11,870 nucleotides of DNA from Thermoplasmata archaeon. GTDB lineage: Archaea > Thermoplasmatota > Thermoplasmata > UBA10834. Shown here piece by piece: positions 5,176 to 11,870 of this stretch. The stretch spans positions 1-11,870 of the forward strand of contig JALOTO010000035.1 in assembly GCA_025457845.1 (NCBI GenBank), in the 5' to 3' direction. Within the stretch, counting starts at the first letter, position 1, and each line of letters begins with the position of its first letter. Made by a program: the position numbers and the translations under genes. The notes beneath the pieces were generated by a model. It was given only the letters and a program-made list of their open reading frames with translations. It had not been told where the DNA came from and ran no database searches.

Positions 5176-6969
5176 TCAGAGGGATATGCCTAGCCCGTCG
5201 AGGGACTCCTTGGTCGGGACCCCCTCGTCCGTCCATCCCCAAAGGGCGTAGTATGCGCTGAGCTCCCTCGCGAAGTCCTCGCGGTTGACGACCGCCCCCT
5301 TCGACGGCCCGTCGTGGATCGGCAGCGTGAAGAACCTGTCGGGCACGGTGTCGTCCTTCCTCGAGAAGCCCTCGCGCAGGTTGTACAGTCGTTCCATGGT
5401 CCACGACCGGGCGCCGACCTGCTTCAGCGTCTCGACAGTGTAGCCGTGGCCCGTCGCGGCGTTGACCAGCGTGACCATGTGGTCCCAGCTGTTGGCGAAC
5501 GCGTTCCTGGCACCGAACTTGCAGAGGATCATGCAGTCGAAGACGGTGAAGAGCTCGTGGAAGTCCTTCAGCTGCTGCGCCTTCCCCTTCACGGTGAACC
5601 TGTCCAGCACCCCCTGGAACAGCTCCGGGACGTACATGGTCGCCCTCAGATGGCAAGCGCCCCTCGTGGATGTGGCGAACGCCAGGGACATCCCCTGGAT
5701 GCCCCTCGGGTCGTATCCCGGGAACTCCATGCCCTTGACGTTCATGGCGTACTTCTCCGCCTCGGGGCCGTACCTCTTGGTCAGCCTCTTGGTCCCCTCT
5801 CCTATGAGGTTGCCGAAGCCCTCTCCCCTGCCGGTCATCTCCACGAGCCTGACCATCGCCCTGTGGTCGCCCCACTCGAGCTTGAACCCGACGTCCTTCT
5901 CGCCGATGATGCCCTTCTCGAAGAGCTCGAAGGCGCAGGCGATCGTGTCGGCGCACGAGATGGTGTCCATCCCGTACTGGTTGCAGAGGTCGTTGGCGGC
6001 TATGATGGACTCGATGTTCGAGTTGCCTATGTTCGAGCCGAACATGGCCAGGGTCTCGTACTCCGGCCCCTCCGTGTGCACCTGGTAGTCCTTCTCGGCC
6101 TTGGTCTCCTTCCCGCAGTGGAGGGGGCACCTGGCGCACGCGACGCTCTTCGTGACATGTCCGTTGACGAGGGCGTCCCCGCCGATCCTGTCGAACTCGG
6201 GGAAGTAGCCGGTCTGCATGTTCCTGGTCGGGATGGTCCCCGCCTTGCCCGTGATGCCCACGACCATGGACGTGCCGTACTTCATGAACGCCTGGCTCTT
6301 CTCCTTGACCGTCGCGGTCGCGGCCTTGAAGGTCTCCTTGAGCTTCTCGGGGTCGGCCTGGGGGACGTCCTTGGTCCCGTGCACGACGACCGCCTTGAGG
6401 TTCTTCGAGCCCATGACCGCGCCGACCCCTCCCCTGCCCGCGGCCCTGTGGAGGTCGTTCATTATTGCCGCGTAGAGGGCCTTCCTCTCGCCGCTCGGAC
6501 CTATGACCATGGACCTCATGTCCGGATGCCTGGTCCTTAGGGCGCGTATGGTCTGGAAGACATCCTGTCCCCAGAGGTCGGATGCGTCCCTGAGCTCGGG
6601 CCCGGAATCCGTGAGCAGCAGATAGGAGGGGCGCTCCGCCCTGCCCGTGAAGACTATGCCGTCGTACCCCGTCCTCCTGAACAGCGGGGCCCAGTGGCCC
6701 CCCGAGTGGGCCGACAGTATGGCCCCGGTGAGCGGGGACTTCGTTGTGACATTGTAGAACCCTGTGAAAGACCCGAAGGTCCCGGTGTAGGGGCCAGTCA
6801 TCACGATCAGGCGGTTCTCCGGGTCCAGGGCGCCGACCCTCGGCTTGTTCTCCCTGTAGAGCATCCAGGCGGCGAGGCCCCTCCCTCCGAGGTACTTCAC
6901 CTGGTCGTCCTTGGCTATCTCCTGATCCTTGAAAGTCCCTGCCGTAAGGTCTGCCCTTAGAACCTTCGT
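5176..6969 (-). CDS. tungsten-type aldehyde ferredoxin oxidoreductase
   Basis: This enzyme oxidises an aldehyde to the carboxylic acid, passing electrons to ferredoxin. It uses a bis-pterin tungsten (or molybdenum) cofactor and a [4Fe-4S] cluster. In 597-residue numbering the cluster ligands are C278-xx-C281-xxx-C285 (in VACARCPLHC) and C483 (in DCMILCKF). E303 in GPEYET and H440 in RGACHLRA match the Glu and His near the active site of the Pyrococcus enzyme. KYLGGRGLAA and GRGGVGAVMGSKNLKAV are family signatures. The sequence KVLRADLTAGTF matches the normal N-terminus, yet the codon at the expected initiator (6967-6969) is ACG, seven bases after GGAGG, with an in-frame TAG at 6982-6984. The first conventional start is GTG at 6900 (574 residues), which would remove the first beta strand. 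The substrate class (AOR, FOR, GAPOR or WOR-like) cannot be assigned. Confidence 0.93.
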   Translation of the reverse strand, partial: TKVLRADLTAGTFKDQEIAKDDQVKYLGGRGLAAWMLYRENKPRVGALDPENRLIVMTGPYTGTFGSFTGFYNVTTKSPLTGAILSAHSGGHWAPLFRRTGYDGIVFTGRAERPSYLLLTDSGPELRDASDLWGQDVFQTIRALRTRHPDMRSMVIGPSGERKALYAAIMNDLHRAAGRGGVGAVMGSKNLKAVVVHGTKDVPQADPEKLKETFKAATATVKEKSQAFMKYGTSMVVGITGKAGTIPTRNMQTGYFPEFDRIGGDALVNGHVTKSVACARCPLHCGKETKAEKDYQVHTEGPEYETLAMFGSNIGNSNIESIIAANDLCNQYGMDTISCADTIACAFELFEKGIIGEKDVGFKLEWGDHRAMVRLVEMTGRGEGFGNLIGEGTKRLTKRYGPEAEKYAMNVKGMEFPGYDPRGIQGMSLAFATSTRGACHLRATMYVPELFQGVLDRFTVKGKAQQLKDFHELFTVFDCMILCKFGARNAFANSWDHMVTLVNAATGHGYTVETLKQVGARSWTMERLYNLREGFSRKDDTVPDRFFTLPIHDGPSKGAVVNREDFARELSAYYALWGWTDEGVPTKESLDGLGISL

Positions 6970-6975
6970 GGGCCC

Positions 6976-6982
6976 ACCTCCC
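6976..6982 (-). promoter_or_regulatory. strong ribosome binding site of the oxidoreductase
   Basis: GGGAGGT on the minus strand is the best ribosome binding site in the window. It points to initiation at the ACG at 6967-6969 and not at the GTG 69 bases further downstream, which has no comparable motif. Confidence 0.6.
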
Positions 6983-7015
6983 TATCGGAGTCGATGGAAT
7001 TGCTACATCCAATGT

Positions 7016-7023
7016 GAGTATTT
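7016..7023 (-). promoter_or_regulatory. TATA-like promoter of the oxidoreductase
   Basis: AAATACTC on the minus strand, inside an AT-rich island (7011-7033), predicts transcription from about 6994. That would give a leader of roughly 25 bases containing the GGGAGGT site. Confidence 0.35.
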
Positions 7024-7043
7024 GTAGTTTTTCAGCGACATCG

Positions 7044-7075
7044 CCTGCTTATTCGGAACGGTTTCATCAAGCAGG
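7044..7075. repeat. inverted repeat between the divergent oxidoreductase and TauE/SafE genes
   Basis: CCTGCTT (7044-7050) and AAGCAGG (7069-7075) form a seven-base inverted repeat with an 18-base spacer. It lies upstream of both divergent promoters, where a regulator shared by the two genes could bind. No further symmetry was seen, so chance is possible. Confidence 0.3.
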
Positions 7076-7107
7076 TCGGGTTTTCGAACAGGTGTACGTG
7101 GCGGAGT

Positions 7108-7116
7108 GTTTAATAC
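7108..7116 (+). promoter_or_regulatory. box A promoter of the TauE/SafE gene (leaderless)
   Basis: GTTTAATAC is centred about 26 bases before the ATG at 7138, so the transcript should begin at or next to the start codon. The absence of a ribosome binding site before that ATG agrees with a leaderless message. Confidence 0.55.
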
Positions 7117-7137
7117 GCTGCTCACTTTGACGAGACC

Positions 7138-7941
7138 ATGGACTTCGGTGGCATAGAGCTGAGCACCGTCCTCCTCGTCGCCATGCTCGTTGGCACGGTC
7201 GCGTTCTTCTACTCGAACCTGGGACTCGGCGGCGGCCAGCTTTACGTCCCGATCATGGACCTCTTCTTCGTGGGCCTAGTCATGAAGGAGATAGTCCCTC
7301 TCTCTCTCGCCTTCGCCTTCGCCACCATGGCGAGCGCGACCTACACCCACAACAAGAAGGGTCTGGTGGACTTCAGGCTCGGCCTCACGCTCGTGGCCGG
7401 CGGGCTCGTCGGCGTGGTGGTCGGGGTCCTGTTCACTACCTCGGTCGAGGAGGTGTACGTGAAGGCAGGTTTCGCCGCGCTGCTTCTCATCGTCGCTACC
7501 AAGATGATCGCGGACCTCTACAGGGCGAAGGGCGAGAACCACACCACCCCGTCGTCGTTCTCCTCCAGGCAGAGGATCGCCGGGATGGGGGTCAGCCTCG
7601 TGACCGGGATCATGATCGGGAGCTTCGGGATCGGCGGGGGCGTGGTCAGCGTGCCGCTGATGGTCTACGTCTTCAAGATGGAATCCAGGAGGGCGATCGG
7701 GACCTCAGCGTTCATGGGCGCACTGCTGACGCCGGCCGCGTTCGCCGCGTACTGGTTCAGCGAAGGGGTCGAGGTACAGGTCGATCTCGCCCTCGTGCTC
7801 ACGCCGGTCATACTCGTCATGGCCCTCGTCGGCTCGACGTGGGGTCTCGCCAAGCTCAGGACCAGGACCGTGAGGACGATATTCATAGGCGGCGTCTACC
7901 TCGCGGCGTGCGAGATGGTCTACAGCCTTCTGTTCACCTGA
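7138..7941 (+). CDS. TauE/SafE family membrane permease
   Basis: A 267-residue membrane protein of the TauE/SafE (DUF81) family, thought to move small anions such as sulfite, sulfoacetate or other organic acids. About eight hydrophobic segments are visible (about 8-28, 44-66, 80-100, 108-127, 147-165, 187-207, 215-236, 246-265). The internal duplication typical of the family is clear: SNLGLGGGQLYVPIM (26-40) in the first half and GSFGIGGGVVSVPLM (161-175) in the second, with a charged cytoplasmic linker around 129-146. It has its own leaderless promoter and diverges from the oxidoreductase gene. That suggests shared control, for example uptake or export of an organic anion related to the aldehyde substrate, but this is inference. 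Length is normal for the family. Confidence 0.9.
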   Translation: MDFGGIELSTVLLVAMLVGTVAFFYSNLGLGGGQLYVPIMDLFFVGLVMKEIVPLSLAFAFATMASATYTHNKKGLVDFRLGLTLVAGGLVGVVVGVLFTTSVEEVYVKAGFAALLLIVATKMIADLYRAKGENHTTPSSFSSRQRIAGMGVSLVTGIMIGSFGIGGGVVSVPLMVYVFKMESRRAIGTSAFMGALLTPAAFAAYWFSEGVEVQVDLALVLTPVILVMALVGSTWGLAKLRTRTVRTIFIGGVYLAACEMVYSLLFT

Positions 7942-7947
7942 GGCAGC

Positions 7948-7966
7948 CTCTATGGAACAAATAGAG
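7948..7966. terminator. small hairpin between convergent genes
   Basis: CTCTAT (7948-7953) and ATAGAG (7961-7966) form a six-pair stem with a seven-base loop just after the TauE/SafE stop. No T-tract follows. The rest of 7942-8027 shows no gene or other signal. Confidence 0.25.
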
Positions 7967-8027
7967 ATGGCCGCCCTCCCCATCCCGGGGACGGTCTTCT
8001 CGTCAACGGGTTTGCCAGATCTTCGGG

Positions 8028-8495
8028 TCACCGGCTGATGCGGAACTCCTGCCTTGAGCCCTCATGCGCGCCCAACCTCTCGAGGTCCGCGCGGTTCAGC
8101 TCTATCTCCTCGTGGCTGAGGTCCGATGCCTTCTCGAGGCGTAGCTCGGCCTCCTTCCCGCCGAGTCTCAGGCGCGCGGTCTGCCCAGCGCTCAGGTCCA
8201 AGGACCTGAGAAGCGACTCGTGCACGTGCGCCACACCCGCATTCGCACGCGTGGACGAGCGCGCCGACAGCCTCCTCGTCGACGCATAGGCCGCGGACAG
8301 CGCCTGGTCCTCCTTCCTCAGCTCATCGGCGACCGTCCTCCTCAGCTCTGAGGTGGACTGTCCCTCCCTGGGGCTGATCCTCGCGGCGACCGTTCTGGCG
8401 GTCTCTTTGCTTGCTCCCGCCCGGCGGAGTGATTCCTCGAGCTTCTCGACGCTGAACTCCTCCGAGCGGCCGGAGCGCTTCTGTATCTTCACCAT
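8028..8495 (-). CDS. ATP-cone domain protein with a C-terminal beta-barrel-like domain
   Basis: A 155-residue cytoplasmic protein. Residues 2-77 look like an ATP-cone, the nucleotide-sensing module of ribonucleotide reductases and NrdR: VKIQKRSGRSEEFSVEKLEESLRRAG, then TSELRRTVADELR (48-60) and a final helix ending AAYASTRRL. Residues about 87-154 hold a second unit: HVHESLLRSLDLSAGQTARLRL, an acidic turn, then IELNRADLERLGAHEGS and a last strand. Its two similar halves (start residue, LGL-EGD-like turn, strand) recall a double-psi barrel such as the Cdc48 N-terminal subdomain, which is a weaker assignment. There is no zinc ribbon, so it is not NrdR, and no reductase gene is nearby. The ATG follows GGAGGAG (8502-8508). 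It converges on the TauE/SafE gene. A nucleotide-responsive regulator or adaptor is a guess. Confidence 0.65.
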   Translation of the reverse strand: MVKIQKRSGRSEEFSVEKLEESLRRAGASKETARTVAARISPREGQSTSELRRTVADELRKEDQALSAAYASTRRLSARSSTRANAGVAHVHESLLRSLDLSAGQTARLRLGGKEAELRLEKASDLSHEEIELNRADLERLGAHEGSRQEFRISR

Positions 8496-8501
8496 TGCCT
8501 T

Positions 8502-8508
8502 CTCCTCC
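8502..8508 (-). promoter_or_regulatory. ribosome binding site of the ATP-cone gene
   Basis: GGAGGAG on the minus strand leaves six bases (AAGGCA) before the ATG at 8493-8495, supporting that start. Confidence 0.6.
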
Positions 8509-8535
8509 GGCCCTTGTGATTAGGTCCTCGGCAGT

Positions 8536-8543
8536 TCATACAC
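8536..8543 (-). promoter_or_regulatory. TATA-like promoter of the ATP-cone gene
   Basis: GTGTATGA on the minus strand predicts transcription near 8513, giving a short leader that just includes the GGAGGAG site. The match to box A is moderate. Confidence 0.3.
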
Positions 8544-8554
8544 TTTTCGCTGTT

Positions 8555-8592
8555 ATGTCCGATTCCTGGCATGTCCGAGCCGGAAGGCCTTC
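8555..8592. repeat. short direct and inverted repeats in the divergent promoter region
   Basis: ATGTCCGA occurs at 8555-8562 and again at 8571-8578, a 16-base period. The perfect ten-base palindrome GAAGGCCTTC follows at 8583-8592. All lie between the ATP-cone and Ntn hydrolase promoters and might be regulator sites. They are short enough to be chance; otherwise 8496-8671 shows only promoter signals. Confidence 0.25.
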
Positions 8593-8639
8593 GGACCGCC
8601 CGTCGGAGGGACATCAACCTATGTGTGCACCTTCGAAGC

Positions 8640-8648
8640 GTTTATCTT
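8640..8648 (+). promoter_or_regulatory. box A promoter of the Ntn hydrolase gene (leaderless)
   Basis: GTTTATCTT is centred about 27 bases before the ATG at 8672, so transcription should begin within a base or two of the start codon. No ribosome binding site is present before that ATG. Confidence 0.5.
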
Positions 8649-8671
8649 GAAGGACATTCTCATCAGAAACG

Positions 8672-9757
8672 ATGTCGCGGTCTAAGCCGAAGGATGTCCC
8701 CCTTCCTGAGTTCAGCGTCTCGGGTTCCTACAGGACCATGGGCGAAAGGACGGGCGAGAAGTTCAAGAGGACCTTCAAGGCGCAGTTGGCCGATTCCAGG
8801 GCGCGCTTCGCCAAGGGGCCGGTCGCATGGGACAAGGCCGTATCGGCCGCCGCCGCCCACCTACCCTACTCCGAGGCGTACAACCCCGACTACATGGACT
8901 TCGTGAGGGGATACGCGGAGGGCGCCGGAGTCGACTTCGGGGACGTGTATCTTCTCCTGTCCGAGGACGAGAAGGCCCAGTGCACGGACGTCCTGGTCAA
9001 CCAGGACGCTACGGCCGACGGGCACACATACTCCGCCCACACCGAGGACTGGAGGGCCGCGAGCAGGGACTTCGTCGCCCTGGTCAAGTTCAGGCCCAAG
9101 ACGGGGCCGTCCTTCGCCTTCGTCACCCACTCCGGCGTGGAATGGATCACCGGGGTGAACTCGGCGGGACTCAGCGTCACGGGCAACTCGCTCTACCAGA
9201 ACGATACGAGGCTGGGGACCCCGAAGATGCTCGTGGCCCCGAAGATCATGATGGCGAAGGACCTCAGCGGCGCGGTCGCTGCGGCGATCGACCCCACGAA
9301 GGGGTCGAGCTACAACTTCAACATCGCGCACGCGAGCGGGGAGATACTCTGCGTCGAGGCCTCGGCGACCGACTATGCGATTGTCTACCCGACCGACGGC
9401 TTCCTGGTGCATGCGAACTTCCACATCGACCCCAAGATGCAGCGCTTCGAGACGGCCTTCGGGCCCGAGGGCAGGCGCACGATCGAGGGATCGCCGAGCA
9501 CCGTCATCCGGTACCACCGCGCGCTCAAGCTGATGGTCCACAGCACAGGGAACGTGACGCAGGAGGTGCTCGAATCGCTCATGAGGGACCACGTCGGGCA
9601 CCCGAACTCCATCTGCAGGCACCCTGACGCCAGGCAGCCCGAGGACGACCGCTCCCAGACCAACTACGCCACGCTGATCGACCCCGCGGAGCGGACGCTG
9701 AAGGTCTGCATGGGAAGCCCTTGCCAGGGCAGGTTCGTCGAGCGGGTCAGGCTGTAG
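8672..9757 (+). CDS. acyl-CoA:6-aminopenicillanic acid acyltransferase-like (peptidase C45) Ntn hydrolase
   Basis: A 361-residue Ntn hydrolase of the family that includes fungal isopenicillin-N acyltransferase. Members self-cleave before a Cys, which becomes the N-terminal nucleophile for amide hydrolysis or acyl transfer. Here the expected site is Q103/C104 in AQCTDVLVNQDATADG, followed by HTEDW (123-127), GVNSAGLSVTGNSL (161-174), VHANFHI (246-252), SICRHPD (313-319) and TNYATLID (330-337), ending in GSPC (348-351). These match the family's conserved blocks in order. The central HxNH motif reads HANF. The N-terminal region (about 15-100, RTMGERTGE and DYMDFVRGYAEGAGV) is the pro-region. No signal peptide is seen, so it probably acts in the cytoplasm. 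It has its own leaderless promoter and ends 3 bases from the stop of the convergent surface-protein gene. The substrate is unknown; a beta-lactam role is unlikely in an archaeon. Confidence 0.88.
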   Translation: MSRSKPKDVPLPEFSVSGSYRTMGERTGEKFKRTFKAQLADSRARFAKGPVAWDKAVSAAAAHLPYSEAYNPDYMDFVRGYAEGAGVDFGDVYLLLSEDEKAQCTDVLVNQDATADGHTYSAHTEDWRAASRDFVALVKFRPKTGPSFAFVTHSGVEWITGVNSAGLSVTGNSLYQNDTRLGTPKMLVAPKIMMAKDLSGAVAAAIDPTKGSSYNFNIAHASGEILCVEASATDYAIVYPTDGFLVHANFHIDPKMQRFETAFGPEGRRTIEGSPSTVIRYHRALKLMVHSTGNVTQEVLESLMRDHVGHPNSICRHPDARQPEDDRSQTNYATLIDPAERTLKVCMGSPCQGRFVERVRL

Positions 9758-9760
9758 GCC

Positions 9761-11869
9761 CTATCCGTCGGACCATGTCCTCGCGGACACGACCTCCTCC
9801 TCGGCGGCCGCGTACGATCCGAGCGAGATGAACACGTCCATCACGGTCGCGAACGTGCCAATCTCTCCGGACGGCGTGAGCTTGACCAGGTAGGAAGTGC
9901 TTCCCTTCAGCATGAACATGTCAGAGAGCACGGTCCCGTCGGGGTATGCCCCCATGTTCTTGAAGGAGAGCATGTCCTTGCCGACCAGCTTTTCGTTCGG
10001 TCCGAGCTCGTAGACCTCGACGAGGAGCCACTTCAGCCCCTCGTTGTGGACCTTCGCGATCCACGCGCCGTCGCTCTCAGGCGTGTAGATGTAGGTGATC
10101 ACGTTCTCGGACTTCTGGTCGGATGTCACAGTCACAACGTGGACCGGTTCCACCGTTATCGTGACATAGTCGGTCCCAGAGTGCCACGCGAGGTCCCAGA
10201 CGGTCAGGACGGCGGTGTACGTCCCCGGGGTGTCGAACCATGCTTCCATCACGGGCTGGTCGGACCAGGTGTACCACGTGCCGTAGACCTCCCACAGGTA
10301 TGCCGCTATCCCGACATCGTCGTAGGACGCCGTCGCGTCGAGGGTCACCATGCTGTACTGGGGGACCGTCACGTCCCCTCCTGCGACCGCCACCGGCGGG
10401 GCGTTGTCCACTATCACGTAGTCGGACCATTCGCCGGTCTGGCCGTCCTCGTCCATGACCTGCACCGTCGGGTGGAACACGCCCGAGTACGGGTAGAAGT
10501 GGTACGCGAACTTCTCCGCTGTCCAACCAGTGTCCCACAAGCCGTCGCCCTCCCAGTCCCAGCGCACCATGAGCTGGTCCACCGGTGTCTCGTCGTCGTA
10601 GCAGTAGGCGTAGAGGTAGAACGGGTCGTAGCTCGAGCCTGCGTACGGGTAGACATCGGCCCAGACGCTCGGCGGGTCGCTCAGCTCCCCGGCCGTCGAG
10701 GTCACCCTCGTTATCCCGAGGCTGTTCACCAGTATGGTGTCGGGCTCCTCGCGAAGCGCGTTCATGAAAGTCACCTCGGACAGGTCGAACGGGCTCGTCC
10801 CTGGCTGCGAGTAAGTCAGCCCTGGATAGGCGATGCTGTCGAATATCGCGGTCCATGTCGTTTCCCCCTTGTCCATCCAGATGTCGACGCTGTGCCACCC
10901 CGCCGTGAACGGGCATATCTGCTTGATCGTGCCGTCCGCGCTCCAGTATACGAAGCCGTTGGGATAGGTGCTGGTGTCCATCACGAACCTCGTCAGCAGG
11001 CCGAAGTCCCCGTTCTCGTCCAAGAGCCCGACATAGAACACCTGTCCCGCCCAGCCGTCCTTCACGTTGTAGTCCATGGGCAGGTAGATGTCGAACGACA
11101 CCCAGAGGCGGTCGTCGTACCGGACAAGTCCTGTCCAGTTGGCGTAGCTGGTGTAGTCGGAATAGACCAGTAACCCGTTGTCAGATGCGACGAGGTTGCC
11201 GTCCACCACATCGAACCAGTTCTCGAACAGGCCGTTGGTGTTGTTGGTTATGGTCCAGTTGGCGTCGAGCGTCTCCCACGAGTCGAACTGCTCAAGCAGC
11301 ACGCAATCGTAGATGACATCACCAGAGTCGCTCGCCTGGCTGAACTGCATGTATGGCATGCCGTACGGCAGGATGCCGAGCCTGTCCCACTCTGATTCCA
11401 GGTAATCGTGCGCGGTCTGGGTCACCGACCATTCCTCGAAGTCGATGGGTCCGGTGAATGTGACCGTCCTGGACGATTCGTCCACGGCCACCTGCCCCGG
11501 CATGTCCGTGACCGCGGGCTCGCTGTAGACCGCCTCCATCTCGCCGAAGGTCTCGAGGGTGTACCCGTAGGCCTGGTGCTGGAGGAACATCTGGTCGCCA
11601 GCGGGCCACTCGAAGGTCATCGTGTCCCCGGCGCCGAGGTCGAACGAGCCAGGAGTGTGATCGAAGGGCATCATCCCTCCGTACAGATAGCTGCCCGGGT
11701 CCCTGCACTGGTAGTCCAGCCCGACATATGGGTCGAAGTCGGAGTCTGGGTGAGCGAGGGTGGACGGTATGTAGTCGCCGAGCATCCCCTGCCAGACCCA
11801 GCACGGGGTCCCGACCCACGGGACCTCAGAGGCGTAGACAGCATTCTCGACCGTTGCGTAGACCGTCAC
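9761..11869 (-). CDS. large surface protein with lectin-like and PKD domains (5' end outside window)
   Basis: The visible part is 702 residues, and the frame is open to the window edge. The first visible residues carry no signal peptide, so the true start lies beyond 11870. Residues 1-185 have no domain I recognise. Residues about 190-390 look like a concanavalin-type beta-sandwich: LLEQFDSWETLDANW, DVVDGNLVASDNG, LWVSFDIYLP, WHSVDIWMD and a closing strand. Two PKD or PKD-like units follow: about 397-489 (VRWDWEGDGLWDTG, YSGVFHPTVQVMDEDGQ) and 490-575 (APPVAVAGGDV, LDATASYDD, DTPGTYTAVLTVWD). A last beta-rich domain (about 578-684) may resemble a pre-peptidase C-terminal domain. The protein is rich in Trp, Tyr, Asp and Gly and poor in Lys, as expected for an archaeal extracellular adhesin or glycan-binding protein. 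No C-terminal membrane anchor is present. Confidence 0.78.
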   Translation of the reverse strand: MTVYATVENAVYASEVPWVGTPCWVWQGMLGDYIPSTLAHPDSDFDPYVGLDYQCRDPGSYLYGGMMPFDHTPGSFDLGAGDTMTFEWPAGDQMFLQHQAYGYTLETFGEMEAVYSEPAVTDMPGQVAVDESSRTVTFTGPIDFEEWSVTQTAHDYLESEWDRLGILPYGMPYMQFSQASDSGDVIYDCVLLEQFDSWETLDANWTITNNTNGLFENWFDVVDGNLVASDNGLLVYSDYTSYANWTGLVRYDDRLWVSFDIYLPMDYNVKDGWAGQVFYVGLLDENGDFGLLTRFVMDTSTYPNGFVYWSADGTIKQICPFTAGWHSVDIWMDKGETTWTAIFDSIAYPGLTYSQPGTSPFDLSEVTFMNALREEPDTILVNSLGITRVTSTAGELSDPPSVWADVYPYAGSSYDPFYLYAYCYDDETPVDQLMVRWDWEGDGLWDTGWTAEKFAYHFYPYSGVFHPTVQVMDEDGQTGEWSDYVIVDNAPPVAVAGGDVTVPQYSMVTLDATASYDDVGIAAYLWEVYGTWYTWSDQPVMEAWFDTPGTYTAVLTVWDLAWHSGTDYVTITVEPVHVVTVTSDQKSENVITYIYTPESDGAWIAKVHNEGLKWLLVEVYELGPNEKLVGKDMLSFKNMGAYPDGTVLSDMFMLKGSTSYLVKLTPSGEIGTFATVMDVFISLGSYAAAEEEVVSARTWSDG

Positions 11870-11870
11870 G

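Noticed and set aside
5314..6540. A 408-codon plus-strand frame antisense to the oxidoreductase gene
   Set aside because: Typical antisense shadow composition (Leu, Val, Arg, His) and no start signal.
5072..7012. A 646-codon open frame on the minus strand covering the oxidoreductase gene
   Set aside because: It is a shadow frame of GC-rich coding DNA. Its translation is low-complexity, rich in Gly, Arg and His, and the overlapping frame has all the conserved oxidoreductase motifs.
8571..8906. A small plus-strand frame starting upstream of the Ntn hydrolase gene
   Set aside because: It runs out of phase into the Ntn hydrolase gene, is Arg/Pro/Ser-rich, and has no promoter or ribosome binding site.
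10046..11173. A 375-codon plus-strand frame antisense to the surface-protein gene
   Set aside because: Val/Arg/His-rich antisense shadow with no recognisable domain. The minus-strand frame shows PKD motifs.
1..11870. Mobile element, prophage, defence island or CRISPR array
   Set aside because: No transposase, integrase, terminal repeats, tandem spacer-repeat pattern or defence-protein motif was seen.

Overview
The window reads as ordinary chromosomal DNA from a GC-rich archaeon. Archaeal box A (TATA-like) motifs lie about 26 bases before several inferred transcription starts. Two genes look leaderless, while others carry GGAGG or GGTGG ribosome binding sites. Arg AGG and Ile ATA codons are frequent. 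PKD-type surface proteins, a tungsten-type aldehyde ferredoxin oxidoreductase and an ABC-2 exporter carrying PKD domains would suit a Thermoplasmatota-like euryarchaeon, but that placement is inference. No rRNA, tRNA, CRISPR array, insertion sequence or phage gene was seen.

Layout. (1) At 2-1282 (+) is the 3' part of a methylmalonate-semialdehyde dehydrogenase gene. It has lost about 104 bases near its end, so its frame now runs into a small ferritin-like gene that starts at 833. (2) At 1310-4513 (-) is a cluster read right to left: ABC ATPase, ABC-2 permease with PKD-like domains in an external loop, then a NifX/NifB-type (DiNase FeMo-co) domain protein. (3) At 4615-6969 (-) are an aldehyde ferredoxin oxidoreductase and a stand-alone GyrI-like effector-binding protein, separated by two inverted repeats. 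(4) At 7138-7941 (+), divergent from the oxidoreductase, is a TauE/SafE permease. (5) At 8028-8495 (-) is an ATP-cone protein with a second small domain. (6) At 8672-9757 (+) is an Ntn hydrolase of the acyl-CoA:6-APA acyltransferase (C45) type. (7) At 9761-11869 (-), converging on it with 3 bases between stop codons, is the C-terminal 702 residues of a large surface protein with a lectin-like domain and PKD domains.

Function. The ATPase and permease form one exporter; their genes overlap by one base (TGATG). The oxidoreductase, GyrI-like protein and TauE/SafE permease share a compact regulatory neighbourhood, which may reflect aldehyde or small-organic-acid metabolism, but no substrate can be read from the sequence. 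I found no convincing new multi-gene system. The most noteworthy points are the damaged dehydrogenase fused in frame to its neighbour, the oxidoreductase whose natural start position is ACG behind a strong ribosome binding site, the PKD-bearing exporter, the ATP-cone fusion, and an inverted repeat placed like an archaeal operator before the GyrI-like gene.
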